NCBI GenBank assembly: GCA_015068035.1 | Contig: SVLI01000010.1 | Location: 1 to 64,000 of the forward strand | Reading direction: 5' to 3' | DNA length: 64,000 bases | Source of the DNA: Oscillospiraceae bacterium | GTDB taxonomy: Bacteria; Bacillota; Clostridia; Oscillospirales; Oscillospiraceae | In this document: positions 34,366-43,961 of the stretch, in pieces | How positions within the stretch are numbered: the first letter of the stretch is position 1 | Layout: the number at the start of each line of letters is the position of its first letter | Translations under genes and position numbers: made by a program | The notes under the pieces: model-generated | Databases searched by the model: none | What the model was told of the DNA's origin: nothing | The model's input: the letters and a program-made list of their open reading frames with translations, nothing else

Positions 34366-35226
34366 ATGGCTGATAACAAGGCTCTGAAGAATAAGTGCAT
34401 CATCACCGTGGCTACCACCGGTGCATGGCCCAAGAAGGAAAACAACCCCAACGTCCCCATGACTCCCGCTGAGATCGCTGAGGACGTTTATGCTTGCTGG
34501 AAAGTCGGCGCTGCGATGGCTCACCTGCACATGCGTGACGACGAAGGCAACGGCACCATGGACAAGAACCGCTTTGCCGAGACCGTGCGTCTGCTGCGCG
34601 AGAATCACCCCGACTGCGACATCATCATCAACATGACCACCTCCGGCGACCTGTACGCCACGGATGAGACCCGTCAGATCCACCTGAAGGAGCTCAAGCC
34701 TGAGATGGGTTCCTATGACTGCGGCTCCATGAACTGGCTGCACACCGCGCTGTTCCTCAACCCCCCCAAGTTCCTGGAGGAGCTGGGCATGAACATGCAG
34801 GAGTGGGGCGTCAAGCCCGAGATCGAGGCTTTTGACCCCGGTATGATCGCCAACGCCGCCTACTATCTGAAGAAGGGCGTCCTGAAGGCTCCTCTGCACT
34901 TCCAGTTCTGCATGGGCTGCGCCAACGGCATCCCCGGCAGCATGAAGAACCTGATCTTCATGAAGGAGACCATGGATCAGCTTTGCCCGGGTTCCACCTG
35001 GTCCACCTTCGGTGTCGGCGCCTCCGCGATGGAGATGCTCTACGGCGCCGTGGCGCTGGGCGGCCACATCCGCGTCGGCATGGAGGACAACGTCCTGTAC
35101 GCCAAGGGCCAGCTTGCTGACAGCAACGCGCAGTTTGTTGAGCGTGCTGCCCGCGTCATCAGAGAGTACGGCCGCGAGGTCGCCACGCCTGATGAGGCCC
35201 GCGAGATCCTCGGCCTGAAGAAGTAA
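34366..35226 (+). CDS. BKACE-family enzyme, probable triacetate acetoacetate-lyase
   Basis: This 286-residue protein is of the beta-keto acid cleavage enzyme family (3-keto-5-aminohexanoate cleavage type). Zinc ligands are the two His of AAMAHLHMRD and a Glu in GGHIRVGMEDN. The substrate-side segments NMTTSGDLYATDETR and WSTFGVGASAMEM are visible. Family members transfer acetyl-CoA to a beta-keto acid, releasing acetoacetate and a new acyl-CoA. In this operon the expected substrate is triacetate, giving acetoacetate plus acetoacetyl-CoA. Lysine-fermentation (kce) and carnitine roles are less likely because no kamA, kdd, kal or betainyl-CoA thiolase gene is nearby. Confidence 0.83.
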   Translation: MADNKALKNKCIITVATTGAWPKKENNPNVPMTPAEIAEDVYACWKVGAAMAHLHMRDDEGNGTMDKNRFAETVRLLRENHPDCDIIINMTTSGDLYATDETRQIHLKELKPEMGSYDCGSMNWLHTALFLNPPKFLEELGMNMQEWGVKPEIEAFDPGMIANAAYYLKKGVLKAPLHFQFCMGCANGIPGSMKNLIFMKETMDQLCPGSTWSTFGVGASAMEMLYGAVALGGHIRVGMEDNVLYAKGQLADSNAQFVERAARVIREYGREVATPDEAREILGLKK

Positions 35227-35238
35227 GCTTCTTATTAC

Positions 35239-35283
35239 AATACAGCCGTATTGGTACAACCACTACGGCTGTATTTCTTTTTT
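35239..35283 (+). terminator. Terminator of the phloroglucinol-type operon
   Basis: The 12-bp stem AATACAGCCGTA / TACGGCTGTATT with a 13-base loop is followed by TCTTTTTTC. Confidence 0.9.
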
Positions 35284-35318
35284 CATTGTCCCGGTATCGA
35301 TGATTTGCCGCAAGCGTA

Positions 35319-35347
35319 TTGACACCCTTTTGCGGGTTCTGTAAAAT
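35319..35347 (+). promoter_or_regulatory. Promoter of the DUF4349 lipoprotein gene
   Basis: TTGACA (35319-35324) and TAAAAT (35342-35347) are 17 bp apart, with a leader of about 95 bases. The spacer contains a small inverted repeat (ACCC/GGGT). Confidence 0.75.
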
Positions 35348-35449
35348 CAAATCATAAAAATTTTCAAAAAATATGCATTTATTTGGGAACCTTTATAGCG
35401 GATATTCGTCATAAGAGTATACCCGGTAAATTTTGAGGAGGGATAATCA

Positions 35450-36514
35450 ATGAAAAAGATGAAATGGCTTGCGCTTGTGTTTGCGTTCCTGCTGGCTGCG
35501 CTCTGTCTGACCGGTTGCGGAGCGACTGCGACTGACAAGATGGAGAATGCCGTCGGCGGGTACTACGACGGATACGATTCAGCAGTTACGGAACCGATGT
35601 CTCCCGAAATGGACTTCGTCTATGATGACATGGATTACGGCCTGAACTATGACGTTGAGATGGGGGTAACGGAGGAATCCACCACTACGGCCGGGACCGA
35701 CACAGTCCCGGAGGGGCAGAACACATCTCTGAAGATGGTTTATACCGTAGATCTGTATGTGGAAACCCTTGAGTACGAAAAGTCGATTGAAGTGCTTGAG
35801 CAGCTGACGCAGGAATTTGGGGGCTATGTGGAGTATGCGCAGGTGGAGAGTGACCGCATCACCTCCCAGTATCTGCGCAGCGCCTATTACACGATTCGCG
35901 TTCCTGCGCAAAAGCTGGATGCCTTCCTCGAGTCCTGCGGTGATGTTGGCAACATCTGCAACAACACCCGCCGGTCGGAGAACCTCACCACGGAATATGT
36001 TGATCTTGAGGCCAGACTGAGAACGCTCCTTGCGGAGGAAGAATCCCTCCTGGAGCTGCTGGAGCAGGCACAGGATCTGGATACTGTCGTGGCGCTGCAC
36101 GGCTATCTTTCGGATGTGCGCTATGAGATCGAACGCACGGAGAGCAGAATGCGCGGCATCGATGGGCTGGTCAGCTACAGCACGGTGAATTTGAATCTTG
36201 ACGAAGTCAAGGTGCAGTCCAATGTTGTTACACCGAAGAGCACCTTCGGTGAGCGTCTGCGTAACCGCGCCCATAACTCCTGGATTAACTTCTCGCAGGG
36301 TATGGAAAACTTTGGTGTCTTTGCGCTTGGTCAGCTTCCGCTGATCCTGCTGACGATCATTCTTGTCCTGTTGCCCTTCGGCATCATTGCGCTTGTCATC
36401 GTGCTCCTCATCCGGAGAGGACGCAGGAAAAGACGCGCAAGAAGACAGGCTGAGGCCCTGCAGGCACAAAGCGCTGCGGAGGAGTCCGACGGTACGCAGC
36501 CGCCGATTGCATAA
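35450..36514 (+). CDS. DUF4349-domain lipoprotein
   Basis: This 354-residue protein has a lipoprotein signal (lipobox LTGC, Cys23) and an acidic Tyr/Asp-rich linker. The DUF4349 domain (SLKMVYTVDLYVETLEYEKSI onward) includes a coiled-coil-like helix (LEARLRTLLAEEESLLELLEQA). One C-terminal membrane segment (about 300-325) and a very basic tail (RRGRRKRRARRQAE) complete it. The domain is common in Firmicutes and its function is unknown. The combination of a lipid anchor and a transmembrane helix is typical of the family. Confidence 0.86.
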   Translation: MKKMKWLALVFAFLLAALCLTGCGATATDKMENAVGGYYDGYDSAVTEPMSPEMDFVYDDMDYGLNYDVEMGVTEESTTTAGTDTVPEGQNTSLKMVYTVDLYVETLEYEKSIEVLEQLTQEFGGYVEYAQVESDRITSQYLRSAYYTIRVPAQKLDAFLESCGDVGNICNNTRRSENLTTEYVDLEARLRTLLAEEESLLELLEQAQDLDTVVALHGYLSDVRYEIERTESRMRGIDGLVSYSTVNLNLDEVKVQSNVVTPKSTFGERLRNRAHNSWINFSQGMENFGVFALGQLPLILLTIILVLLPFGIIALVIVLLIRRGRRKRRARRQAEALQAQSAAEESDGTQPPIA

Positions 36515-36540
36515 GCGGTAGCGCACAATCCGACACGAAC

Positions 36541-36588
36541 CGGAAGGTTTATCCCGCTGAATTTACGCCTTAGGCGGGATGAACCCTC
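36541..36588 (+). terminator. Hairpin after the DUF4349 gene
   Basis: An imperfect stem (GGTTTATCCCGC with GCGGGATGAACC) lies 26 bases after the stop, without a T tract. A better terminator follows at 36616-36648, so this may be a back-up or RNA-stabilising element. Confidence 0.4.
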
Positions 36589-36615
36589 CGTCCGGACTGA
36601 CGCATCATGAATAGA

Positions 36616-36648
36616 AAAAGCCCCGACCGGGTACGGTCGGGGCTTTAT
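36616..36648. terminator. Bidirectional terminator between the DUF4349 gene and rpsR
   Basis: The stem AAAGCCCCGACCG / CGGTCGGGGCTTT with a 4-base loop has T/A-rich flanks. It ends both the DUF4349 gene and the rpsF-ssb-rpsR operon. Confidence 0.9.
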
Positions 36649-36665
36649 TAGCTTAATAGCTTGTT

Positions 36666-36905
36666 TTAGTCGGTCACGTAGGGCAGAAGCGCAACCTGAC
36701 GGGCACGCTTGATGGCCTCGGTGAGATCACGCTGATGCTCGGCGCAGGTGCCGGTCGCGCGGCGGGGCAGGATCTTGCTCCGCTCGGACATGTAGCGGCG
36801 CAGCTTGGCAGTGTCTTTATAGTCGATGTGCTGGCACTTGTCGACACAGAACTGGCATACTTTTCTGCGCTTGCGAGACTTGCTCTTATCACGATCAAAA
36901 GCCAC
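36666..36905 (-). CDS. rpsR: 30S ribosomal protein S18
   Basis: This 79-residue protein has the S18 core [21 protein letters not shown] and a zinc-type Cys set at its N-terminus (VCQFCVDKC). The start is GTG at 36905, with AAGGAGG upstream. It is the last gene of rpsF-ssb-rpsR, the classical S6-SSB-S18 operon. Confidence 0.97.
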   Translation of the reverse strand: MAFDRDKSKSRKRRKVCQFCVDKCQHIDYKDTAKLRRYMSERSKILPRRATGTCAEHQRDLTEAIKRARQVALLPYVTD

Positions 36906-36954
36906 GGTATAGCCTCCTTCTGAAATCTGTCAAAGTGTTTGAACGGCCTGCGCC

Positions 36955-37425
36955 TTAGAAGGGCAGATCGCCGTCATCGTCGTCCAGCTCAGCAAATGCG
37001 CTGCCGCCGGGCGCCGGAGCGGAATAACCGCCGGCCTCGGGCGCTGCATACGCCGGGCGGGCGTTTCCGCTGGGAGCATAGCCGCCGAAATCTTCACGGC
37101 TGCGCTTGCTCTCGCCGAAATAGACGTTGTTGGCCACAATCTCAGCACTGCGACGGCGATTGCCCTCGCGATCCGTCCAATCACGGATCTGCAGGCGGCC
37201 GGAAACAACGGCCATGCTGCCCTTGCTGAAATACTTGGACACGAACTCGCCGGTCTGACGCCATGCGACGCAGTCGATAAAATCGGTCTGCCGATCGCCG
37301 CCGTCACGTCCGCTGAAATCGCGGTCGCAGGCGATGGTGAAAGACGCGACGGGGACCTGGGACTGCGTGTAGCGAAGCTCGGGATCACGCGTCAGGCGGC
37401 CCATAATCACAATGTTGTTGAGCAT
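36955..37425 (-). CDS. ssb: Single-stranded DNA-binding protein
   Basis: This 156-residue protein has an OB-fold domain (MLNNIVIMGRLTRDPELRYT, then TDFIDCVAWRQTGEFVSKYF), a Gly/Pro/Ala-rich linker and the acidic partner-binding tail DDDDGDLPF. It lies between rpsF and rpsR, with GGGGTGGAG upstream of its ATG. Confidence 0.97.
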   Translation of the reverse strand: MLNNIVIMGRLTRDPELRYTQSQVPVASFTIACDRDFSGRDGGDRQTDFIDCVAWRQTGEFVSKYFSKGSMAVVSGRLQIRDWTDREGNRRRSAEIVANNVYFGESKRSREDFGGYAPSGNARPAYAAPEAGGYSAPAPGGSAFAELDDDDGDLPF

Positions 37426-37436
37426 AACTCCACCCC

Positions 37437-37733
37437 TTATTCGTAACGCAGGGTGATGAGTCTGCGCATCACGCCGTCGGTAATACCGAGAACGCGATCC
37501 AGCTCGGCGGGGAAGTCGGGAGCAGACGTGAACTTCATGAGCACGTAGTAACCCTCGGAAATGTAGTTGATCTCGTAAGCGAGCTTGCGCTTACCCATCT
37601 CCTCCATCTCATCGAGCGTACCATTCTGCTCAACAAGCGTCTTGAACTTCTCAACGATGCCCGCGGTCTCCTCCTCGGAGAGGTTGGGGTTGATGATGTA
37701 CATCACTTCGTACTTCTCGCTGGTCTTTGCCAT
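37437..37733 (-). CDS. rpsF: 30S ribosomal protein S6
   Basis: This 98-residue protein has the S6 fold (YEVMYIINPNLSEEE, then LAYEINYISEGYYVLMKF). The ATG at 37733 follows AAGGAGGTG; the longer open frame upstream is leader. It is the first gene of the operon. Confidence 0.97.
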   Translation of the reverse strand: MAKTSEKYEVMYIINPNLSEEETAGIVEKFKTLVEQNGTLDEMEEMGKRKLAYEINYISEGYYVLMKFTSAPDFPAELDRVLGITDGVMRRLITLRYE

Positions 37734-37840
37734 GGTTGCACCTCCTTCTGGTCTTTGGCCCCCAACGTGGTGGGAGCAAGGATAGTCTGCATATATCATC
37801 GCAGACCTAATCATTATACACGGGTTTCGGCAAAAGTCAA
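37734..37840 (-). promoter_or_regulatory. Promoter and leader of rpsF-ssb-rpsR
   Basis: On the minus strand, TTGACT (37835-37840) and TATAAT (37813-37818) are 16 bp apart. The 75-base leader can form two hairpins (GTCTGC/GCAGAC and GCTCCCA/TGGGGGC). Such operons often carry an S6:S18-binding leader; I cannot confirm its conserved bulge here. Confidence 0.6.
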
Positions 37841-37984
37841 GAATTTGCTGTGAAAATTTTGTGATAATTTCCGAAAAGAGGCTTTGCATACAATCCGTGC
37901 GTGTTTATGAAAGTCCGGCTTGTAATTGGCGGCAGGATTTGTTATGATATGCCAAGAAAATCAAGCGAGAGAGGCTAAATTAAC

Positions 37985-38911
37985 ATGCAGGCATTGACTT
38001 TGTCCGCCGAACTGATTTTGGTTTTGCTGGTGGGACTGTTTGCGCAGAAGCTGCGCGTGATCGGACCGGAATTTAACAAGCAGGTCAGCGCATTTGTACT
38101 GAAGATTGCACTTCCGTGTATGATCATCGACTCTATGAACGTACCGGATGCGATGAATAAGCTGATCCAGAATGCGTGGATTCTGGTGATCTCCGTAGCG
38201 GTGCTTGTGATCGGGTTTCTGGTCGGCCTGCTTATGGGCAAACTGCTGAAAAAGCATATTGCGGAGCGGATCATTCGCTTCGGAGCAACCTTTACCAACT
38301 TTAACTTCTTCGGTGTTGTTGTGGTGGAAAAACTTGGTGGCGAAGAGTTGCTGTTTTATTACCTCATTTTCATCATTCCGGTGCGGCTGACGATCTATCT
38401 GCTGGCAAAAATCATTCTGATGCCGAAAGAAAACCGCGAAGCGAAGATGAACTTCAAAGCGAAGTTGAAAATGGTGATTTCTGCGCCGCTTGTTGCGGTG
38501 TTTATCGGGCTGGCGCTGAGCTTTTTCAAGGTGCGTGTGCCTGTTGTGATCCAGTACGGGCTTGATCAGCTCGGCATGCTGGCCTCGCCCCTTGGCATTC
38601 TGCTCTGCGGCTCGACGCTCGGCTGCCATGCCGTGAAGAAAATGGTCACGAAAAGCTCTCTGATCATGAGCGGAATCCGCAACTTCCTGATGCCGCTGAT
38701 CGTCTGGCTGCTTTGCCGGGGGCTGCGTCTTCCGGAGATGTATACGAGCCTTGCGGTGATTTATTCTGCGCTGCCGGTCGCATCGCTGACGAGCACCTAT
38801 GTGCTGCAGTATGACCCGGATCCGAAAGCGCATCTGGACGGCGCAGGCTTTGTGTTTGTGTCCACGCTGCTCTCCGCGGCAAGCCTGAGCATATTTACGC
38901 TGCTGCTGTGA
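37985..38911 (+). CDS. AEC-family (auxin efflux carrier-like) transporter
   Basis: This 308-residue membrane protein has about ten hydrophobic segments arranged in two halves, each with a conserved Asn/Pro helix break (FKVRVPVVIQYGL, and SALPVASLTSTYVLQYD near the end). The family includes malate, malonate and other organic-acid permeases. It is monocistronic with no metabolic neighbour that would identify its substrate. Confidence 0.85.
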   Translation: MQALTLSAELILVLLVGLFAQKLRVIGPEFNKQVSAFVLKIALPCMIIDSMNVPDAMNKLIQNAWILVISVAVLVIGFLVGLLMGKLLKKHIAERIIRFGATFTNFNFFGVVVVEKLGGEELLFYYLIFIIPVRLTIYLLAKIILMPKENREAKMNFKAKLKMVISAPLVAVFIGLALSFFKVRVPVVIQYGLDQLGMLASPLGILLCGSTLGCHAVKKMVTKSSLIMSGIRNFLMPLIVWLLCRGLRLPEMYTSLAVIYSALPVASLTSTYVLQYDPDPKAHLDGAGFVFVSTLLSAASLSIFTLLL

Positions 38912-38985
38912 GCGAAAAGGCTTGTGTTCATCGCATTAACAGGACAGAATAGGTTTTGGAATTTTAGTTAACAGGGAATATATCT

Positions 38986-40056
38986 ATGCTTGAAAAACTG
39001 AAACAAATCGAAGAAAAGTATACCGAACTGGAAAACCGGCTGCAGCAGCCGGAGGTCTATTCCGACCCCGCGCTGTATGCGCGTGTTGCCCGTGAACAGA
39101 AGGAGCTCACACCGCTTGTGGAGACCTATCGCCGTTATGTGCGCCGCAGTGCGGATGCGCAGGAGGCGCAGTCTCTTCTGAACGATCCCGAGCTCGGCGA
39201 GATGGCGCGCATGGAGTATGAAGAGGCGAAGGCGGATTGCGAGAGTATGCAGGAGGAGCTCAAAATCCTGCTGCTGCCGCGTGACCCGAACGACTCGCGC
39301 AACGTCATTATGGAGATCCGCGGTGGCGCCGGTGGCGACGAGGCCGCGCTCTTCGCCGGTGATCTGTTCCGGATGTATTCCATGTATGCCGACCGCAAGG
39401 GCTGGAAGATCGACGTTGTGAACCTCAACGACACGGAGCTTGGCGGCATCAAGGAGATCAGCTTTATCGTGGAGGGTGAGGGCGCATATTCGCGCCTGAA
39501 GTTTGAGTCCGGTGGTCACCGCGTGCAGCGCGTGCCGGTGACGGAATCCTCCGGACGGATCCAGACCAGCGCCGCGACGGTTGCCGTGCTGCCGGAGGCG
39601 GAGGAAGTGGAGTTTACAATCAATCCTGCCGATCTGCAGATCGACACCTATCGTTCTTCCGGTGCCGGAGGACAGCATGTCAACAAGACGGAGAGCGCCA
39701 TCCGCATCACACATCTGCCTACGGGCGTGGTTGTGGAATGTCAGGATGAGCGCAGCCAGCACAAGAATAAGGACCGCGCGATGCAGATTCTGCGCAGTAA
39801 GCTCTATGAGGCGGAGCAGGCCAAGCAGAGAGCGGCCATCGCAGCGGAGCGCAAAAGCCAGGTCGGTTCGGGCGACCGCTCTGAGCGCGTGCGCACCTAC
39901 AATTTCCCGCAAAACCGTGTGACTGACCACCGGCTGCAGGGAGAGAACAAGAATTTTGGCATTTCGGGCATCATCAACGGAGATATGGATGAGCTGCTGG
40001 ATGCGCTGATCCTCAATGATCAGACGGAGCGGCTGCGCCTGTCCACGGAGGAGTGA
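38986..40056 (+). CDS. prfA: Peptide chain release factor 1
   Basis: This 356-residue factor terminates translation at UAA and UAG. The peptidyl-hydrolysis motif is [15 protein letters not shown] (GGQ near residue 230). The N-terminal coiled-coil domain and the GGHRVQRVP segment match RF1. The ribosome site is modest (AGGGA). The stop lies 4 bases before the lepA start, so the two are probably cotranscribed. Confidence 0.96.
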   Translation: MLEKLKQIEEKYTELENRLQQPEVYSDPALYARVAREQKELTPLVETYRRYVRRSADAQEAQSLLNDPELGEMARMEYEEAKADCESMQEELKILLLPRDPNDSRNVIMEIRGGAGGDEAALFAGDLFRMYSMYADRKGWKIDVVNLNDTELGGIKEISFIVEGEGAYSRLKFESGGHRVQRVPVTESSGRIQTSAATVAVLPEAEEVEFTINPADLQIDTYRSSGAGGQHVNKTESAIRITHLPTGVVVECQDERSQHKNKDRAMQILRSKLYEAEQAKQRAAIAAERKSQVGSGDRSERVRTYNFPQNRVTDHRLQGENKNFGISGIINGDMDELLDALILNDQTERLRLSTEE

Positions 40057-40060
40057 AACG

Positions 40061-41866
40061 ATGAAAGATCAGTCCCACATTCGGAATTTTTCGATCATTG
40101 CGCATATTGACCACGGAAAGTCCACACTTTCCGACCGCCTCATCGAGCGCTGCGGCGCGGTGGCGCAGCGGGATATGGAGAGTCAGCTGCTGGACAATAT
40201 GGAGCTCGAGCGCGAGCGTGGCATCACGATCAAGGCGCGCGCTGTGCGACTCAACTACACTGCCGAGGACGGGGAGACCTATGCGCTCAACCTGATTGAC
40301 ACGCCGGGACATGTTGACTTCAACTATGAGGTCAGCCGTTCTTTGGCTGCCTGCGAGGGAGCTGTTCTGATCGTGGACGCGGCGCAGGGCGTCGAGGCGC
40401 AGACTCTGGCCAATACCTATCTTGCCATCGAGCATGATCTGGAGATCCTGCCCGTCATCAACAAGATCGACCTGCCGGCTGCCGATCCGCAGCGTGTCAA
40501 GCATGAGATTGAGGATATCATCGGCATTCCCGCGCTGGACGCGCCGGAGATCTCCGCCAAGCAGGGCATCAACATTTCTGCGGTGCTTGAGGACATTGTT
40601 AAGGGTGTTCCTGCGCCGAGCGGGGACGAAGATGCGCCGCTCAAAGCCTTGATTTTCGACAGCCAGTATGACCCCTATCTCGGCGTTATTGTCTATTGCC
40701 GCGTGATGGATGGCTGCCTGAAAAAGGGAAGCCGCGTGCGTCTGATGGCCTCCGGTGCAGAGTATGAAGTGCTCGACTGCGGCTATCTTCTGCCGTTGAG
40801 CATGGAGAGCACTGACGCACTGCACGCCGGCGAGGTCGGCTGGTTCACCGGCTCGATCAAGAACGTGCGGGATACGCAGGTTGGAGACACTGTGACCGAT
40901 GCTTCCCGCCCGTCTTCGGAGCCGCTGCCCGGTTACCGGCCTGTGCAGTCGATGGTATACTGCGGCATCTACACAGAGGATGGCAGCAAGTATCCCGATC
41001 TGCGTGATGCGCTGGAAAAGCTGCAGCTTAACGATGCTTCTCTCGCCTTCGAGCCGGAAAGCTCCGTGGCACTTGGATTCGGTTTTCGCTGCGGCTTCCT
41101 TGGAATGCTTCATATGGAGATCATTCAGGAGAGACTGGAGCGCGAGTTCAATCTGGACCTGATTACAACGCTTCCTTCCGTCACCTATGAGGTTACGAAA
41201 ACGGACGGCAGCATCGTGCGCGTGGACAACCCGCACGATTATCCGGATCCCGTTTCGGTTATGGAAGCGCGCGAGCCTTTTGTGCAGGTTTCCATCATCA
41301 CGCCGCCGGACTACGTCGGCAACATCATGCCGATGTGCCAGGAGCGCCGCGGCGAGTACAAGGATTTGCAATATCTCGACACAAATCTGGTGCAGCTGCG
41401 CTATTCCATGCCGCTGGGCGAGATTATCTATGATTTCTTTGATGCCCTTAAGGCGAGAACGAGGGGCTACGCCTCGCTGGACTATGAGCTGGAGGATTAC
41501 CGCCCCAGTGAACTGGTGAAGGTCAATATGTTGCTCAACGGCGATCAGGTTGACGCGCTGAGCTTCATTGCGCATAAGGACAAGGCCTATTCGCGCGCAC
41601 GCCGCATCTGCGAAAAGCTCAAGGAGAATATCCCGCGTCAGCTCTTCGAGGTGCCGATTCAGGCCGCAATCGGCGGTAAGATCATTGCGCGCGAGACGGT
41701 TAAGGCCATGCGCAAGGACGTGCTTGCCAAGTGCTACGGCGGCGATATCACGCGCAAAAAGAAGCTGCTTGAAAAGCAGAAAGAGGGCAAAAAGAAAATG
41801 CGCTCTCTTGGCACGGTGCAGATGCCGACTGAGGCATTCCTGGCGGTGCTCAAGCTGGACGAGTGA
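40061..41866 (+). CDS. lepA: Elongation factor 4 (LepA)
   Basis: This 601-residue translational GTPase has G1 [11 protein letters not shown]3 DTPGHVDF, G4 NKID, domains II-V and the LepA C-terminal domain ending [17 protein letters not shown]. The start at 40061 is taken because it follows GGAGGAG and gives the usual length; the frame from 40016 would overlap prfA. It back-translocates or stabilises ribosomes under stress. Confidence 0.97.
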   Translation: MKDQSHIRNFSIIAHIDHGKSTLSDRLIERCGAVAQRDMESQLLDNMELERERGITIKARAVRLNYTAEDGETYALNLIDTPGHVDFNYEVSRSLAACEGAVLIVDAAQGVEAQTLANTYLAIEHDLEILPVINKIDLPAADPQRVKHEIEDIIGIPALDAPEISAKQGINISAVLEDIVKGVPAPSGDEDAPLKALIFDSQYDPYLGVIVYCRVMDGCLKKGSRVRLMASGAEYEVLDCGYLLPLSMESTDALHAGEVGWFTGSIKNVRDTQVGDTVTDASRPSSEPLPGYRPVQSMVYCGIYTEDGSKYPDLRDALEKLQLNDASLAFEPESSVALGFGFRCGFLGMLHMEIIQERLEREFNLDLITTLPSVTYEVTKTDGSIVRVDNPHDYPDPVSVMEAREPFVQVSIITPPDYVGNIMPMCQERRGEYKDLQYLDTNLVQLRYSMPLGEIIYDFFDALKARTRGYASLDYELEDYRPSELVKVNMLLNGDQVDALSFIAHKDKAYSRARRICEKLKENIPRQLFEVPIQAAIGGKIIARETVKAMRKDVLAKCYGGDITRKKKLLEKQKEGKKKMRSLGTVQMPTEAFLAVLKLDE

Positions 41867-41887
41867 TGCAATAATTCAGCATAAAGC

Positions 41888-41921
41888 AACAGCCCTGACG
41901 GCTTGTCAGGGCTGTTTTTGC
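41888..41921. terminator. Terminator between lepA and the metallophosphoesterase gene
   Basis: The 12-bp stem AACAGCCCTGAC / GTCAGGGCTGTT with a 5-base loop is followed by TTTG. It ends prfA-lepA and may also serve the convergent gene. Confidence 0.88.
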
Positions 41922-41922
41922 C

Positions 41923-42777
41923 TTATTGACTTTTGAGTACGATCACGGGAATGTGGGGCGGATTGAAAATGCGGGGTATGCCCGGGAAGTTTCCAAGTCC
42001 GCGTGACACGACCATGCTGTATTGCTGCGTGTCGTAAACGCCGGCGTCATATTTGGGGAACAGATTTGCATTCGTGCCGAGCAGACCGCCAACAAAGGGC
42101 AGGCGGATAATGCCGCCGTGTCCGTGTCCGGAGAGGATAACATCCACATCCAAATCGGGATATCTGTCCGGCCAATAGTTTCGGTGTCCGAGCAAAAGCA
42201 CGAAGGTATCCGGATGTTCCGCGCGAAGCGTGCTTACAAGTTCATCCGGCGTCGGCATCTCGGCCCAGGCATTCGGGTCTTCCACGCCGCAGATCACAAG
42301 CTCTTTTCCGTTTTTCGTGATGGTGCGGTAGCTGTTTTGCAGATAGATTACGCCGCAGCGCGCCATCATGGTGCCGATCTCGCGAAGTCGTCCGCTGCCT
42401 GCGTCGTGGTTTCCGCTGACGAAATAGGTGGGCGCAATCTGCACAAGCTGGGCGCAGAGGCTTTCGATTTCGGCAAGATCCGTGTCACCCTCGACAAAAT
42501 CGCCCGTCAGCGCAATGATGTCAGGCTTTGCCTGCTGCACTTTTTCAACAAGGCGGAAGTTGTCCTTTCCGAAGCGCACCCTATGCAGATCGCTGAGATG
42601 CACAACTCGAAACCCGTCAAATGTGTCGGGCAGACGGGCGGAGGAGAGTTCGTATTCCTCCACATCGAGCCGCCATCTGCTGTCTGAGATGAGCGCGGTG
42701 CAGGCAAGAAGAATCGCCGCCGTGGTTGCGAATAAACGACGCGGTCTTTTTTCGGAAGTTTTGGTTTTCTTCATCAT
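41923..42777 (-). CDS. Membrane-anchored metallophosphoesterase (YkuE/YaeI-like)
   Basis: This 284-residue protein has an N-terminal signal-anchor (RLFATTAAILLACTALI) and a calcineurin-like phosphoesterase domain: VVHLSDLHRVRFG, ALTGDFVEGDTD, VSGNHDAG, and ILSGHGHGGIIRLP. The same layout occurs in membrane UDP-2,3-diacylglucosamine-type and YkuE proteins. Its active site should face outside. GGAGG precedes a double ATG; the second (42774) may be the real start. Confidence 0.85.
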   Translation of the reverse strand: MMKKTKTSEKRPRRLFATTAAILLACTALISDSRWRLDVEEYELSSARLPDTFDGFRVVHLSDLHRVRFGKDNFRLVEKVQQAKPDIIALTGDFVEGDTDLAEIESLCAQLVQIAPTYFVSGNHDAGSGRLREIGTMMARCGVIYLQNSYRTITKNGKELVICGVEDPNAWAEMPTPDELVSTLRAEHPDTFVLLLGHRNYWPDRYPDLDVDVILSGHGHGGIIRLPFVGGLLGTNANLFPKYDAGVYDTQQYSMVVSRGLGNFPGIPRIFNPPHIPVIVLKSQ

Positions 42778-43197
42778 GCCTCCAAATCCGGGATGTAAAT
42801 GAGCTTAATGTGTGATCGGCCGTCTGAAAATTGTTTTCTGTCAGGCAAAGCGCATGCTTCCAAATCCATAGAACGAACTAAAATTCCATATGCTTTTCCG
42901 CGTGCGGCAGTTTCCGCACAGGCCGCAAGCCGATTATAACATATTTAGCCGAAAAAAATAAAGCGTTTCCTGTAAAGACAGCGGATGCTGCGCCTTGCAT
43001 TTGTGCTGTTCCGGAGAAAGGATGACAACAGGCGGTTTTCGCAATATCTGCAGATTTCTCGATAAAAAGAGCTTGTATAGCATCAAATGCTGCCGGAAAA
43101 GTGGAATTCCTGGGGATGCTGGACAGTGCGGCTCTTTACATAACGGAAATGTACATGTTATAATATTGTAAATTTTATATTTCAAAGGGGAATCGTT
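42778..43197. other. 420-base gap between divergent genes
   Basis: I find no gene here. The right end holds the phosphatase promoter. A weak minus-strand leader precedes the metallophosphoesterase gene, and the middle (42850-43100) shows no convincing ORF, RNA motif or repeat apart from a short GTGCGG/CCGCAC inverted repeat near 42901-42917. Confidence 0.5.
43135..43164 (+). promoter_or_regulatory. Promoter of the tyrosine phosphatase gene
   Basis: TTTACA (43135-43140) and TATAAT (43159-43164) are 18 bp apart. The start codon is 34 bases downstream, with AAAGGGGAAT as ribosome site. Confidence 0.7.
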
Positions 43198-43944
43198 ATG
43201 GAATACAGACGCCTGCCGCTTGAAGGTTTGACAAATGCGCGCGAGCTCGGTGGCTGGAACACGCCGGATGGCGGCCAGACCCGGCATCGTGTTTATTTGC
43301 GTACGGAAGTTCCAAACCGCGTGACGGAGAAGGACAAGCAGTTCCTGCGGAATTATGGCGTCGTGATGGATATTGACCTGCGCGGAAGCTCGGAGCTCGA
43401 GGATCTGCCGGATCTTCTGCGGGATGAGCCTTGGCTGGAATATGTCCACCTGCCCATGTTCGATGAGCACGCTTCGGCCGGAAGCAGAGGCGGGGATCTC
43501 GGGGATCTCGGCGAGAACAAGACGTTTTCGTGGGGACCGCAGTATGTCCGCATGGTGGAAAAGTATCGTCCCTGGGTCAAGGATGTGCTCGAGGCGATTG
43601 CGCGCGCGAAGGGCGCGGTTATGTTCCATTGTGCAACCGGCAAGGACAGAACGGGTATTGTCTCGGCGATTCTGCTGTCCCTGTGCGATGTCGATTGCGC
43701 AGATATTGTTGATGACTACAGCGTGAGCGAGATCCATCTTGACTGGATCTACACCCGTACGCGCGAAAAGATGACAGAAGAGCGCAAAATCAGCTCTGCT
43801 CCGTTTTTCAGCACCGCGCCGGACAATATGCGTACGCTGCTGCGGCATTGGGAAGAGAACTACGGCGGCGTTCGGGGCTATCTGCGTTCCTGCGGCGTCA
43901 CCGAGGAATGCATGGACACGCTTCGCGCGCGTCTGCTGGGCTAA
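43198..43944 (+). CDS. Tyrosine/phosphoinositide phosphatase (Y_phosphatase3 family)
   Basis: This 248-residue enzyme has the P-loop HCATGKDRTG (C-x5-R, about residue 143) and the N-terminal hallmark NARELGGWNTPDGG of this phosphatase family. VYLRTEV and MDIDLRGSSELED follow. Relatives act on phosphotyrosine, phosphoserine or phosphoinositides. It has no signal peptide. The target is unknown. Confidence 0.88.
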   Translation: MEYRRLPLEGLTNARELGGWNTPDGGQTRHRVYLRTEVPNRVTEKDKQFLRNYGVVMDIDLRGSSELEDLPDLLRDEPWLEYVHLPMFDEHASAGSRGGDLGDLGENKTFSWGPQYVRMVEKYRPWVKDVLEAIARAKGAVMFHCATGKDRTGIVSAILLSLCDVDCADIVDDYSVSEIHLDWIYTRTREKMTEERKISSAPFFSTAPDNMRTLLRHWEENYGGVRGYLRSCGVTEECMDTLRARLLG

Positions 43945-43961
43945 AAGTTAAAAAATTAGCC

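Noticed and set aside
34366-35226. Lysine-fermentation kce or carnitine-pathway enzyme
   Set aside because: The BKACE family alone would allow it, but none of the other lysine or carnitine pathway genes is adjacent, whereas the three neighbours match phloroglucinol degradation.
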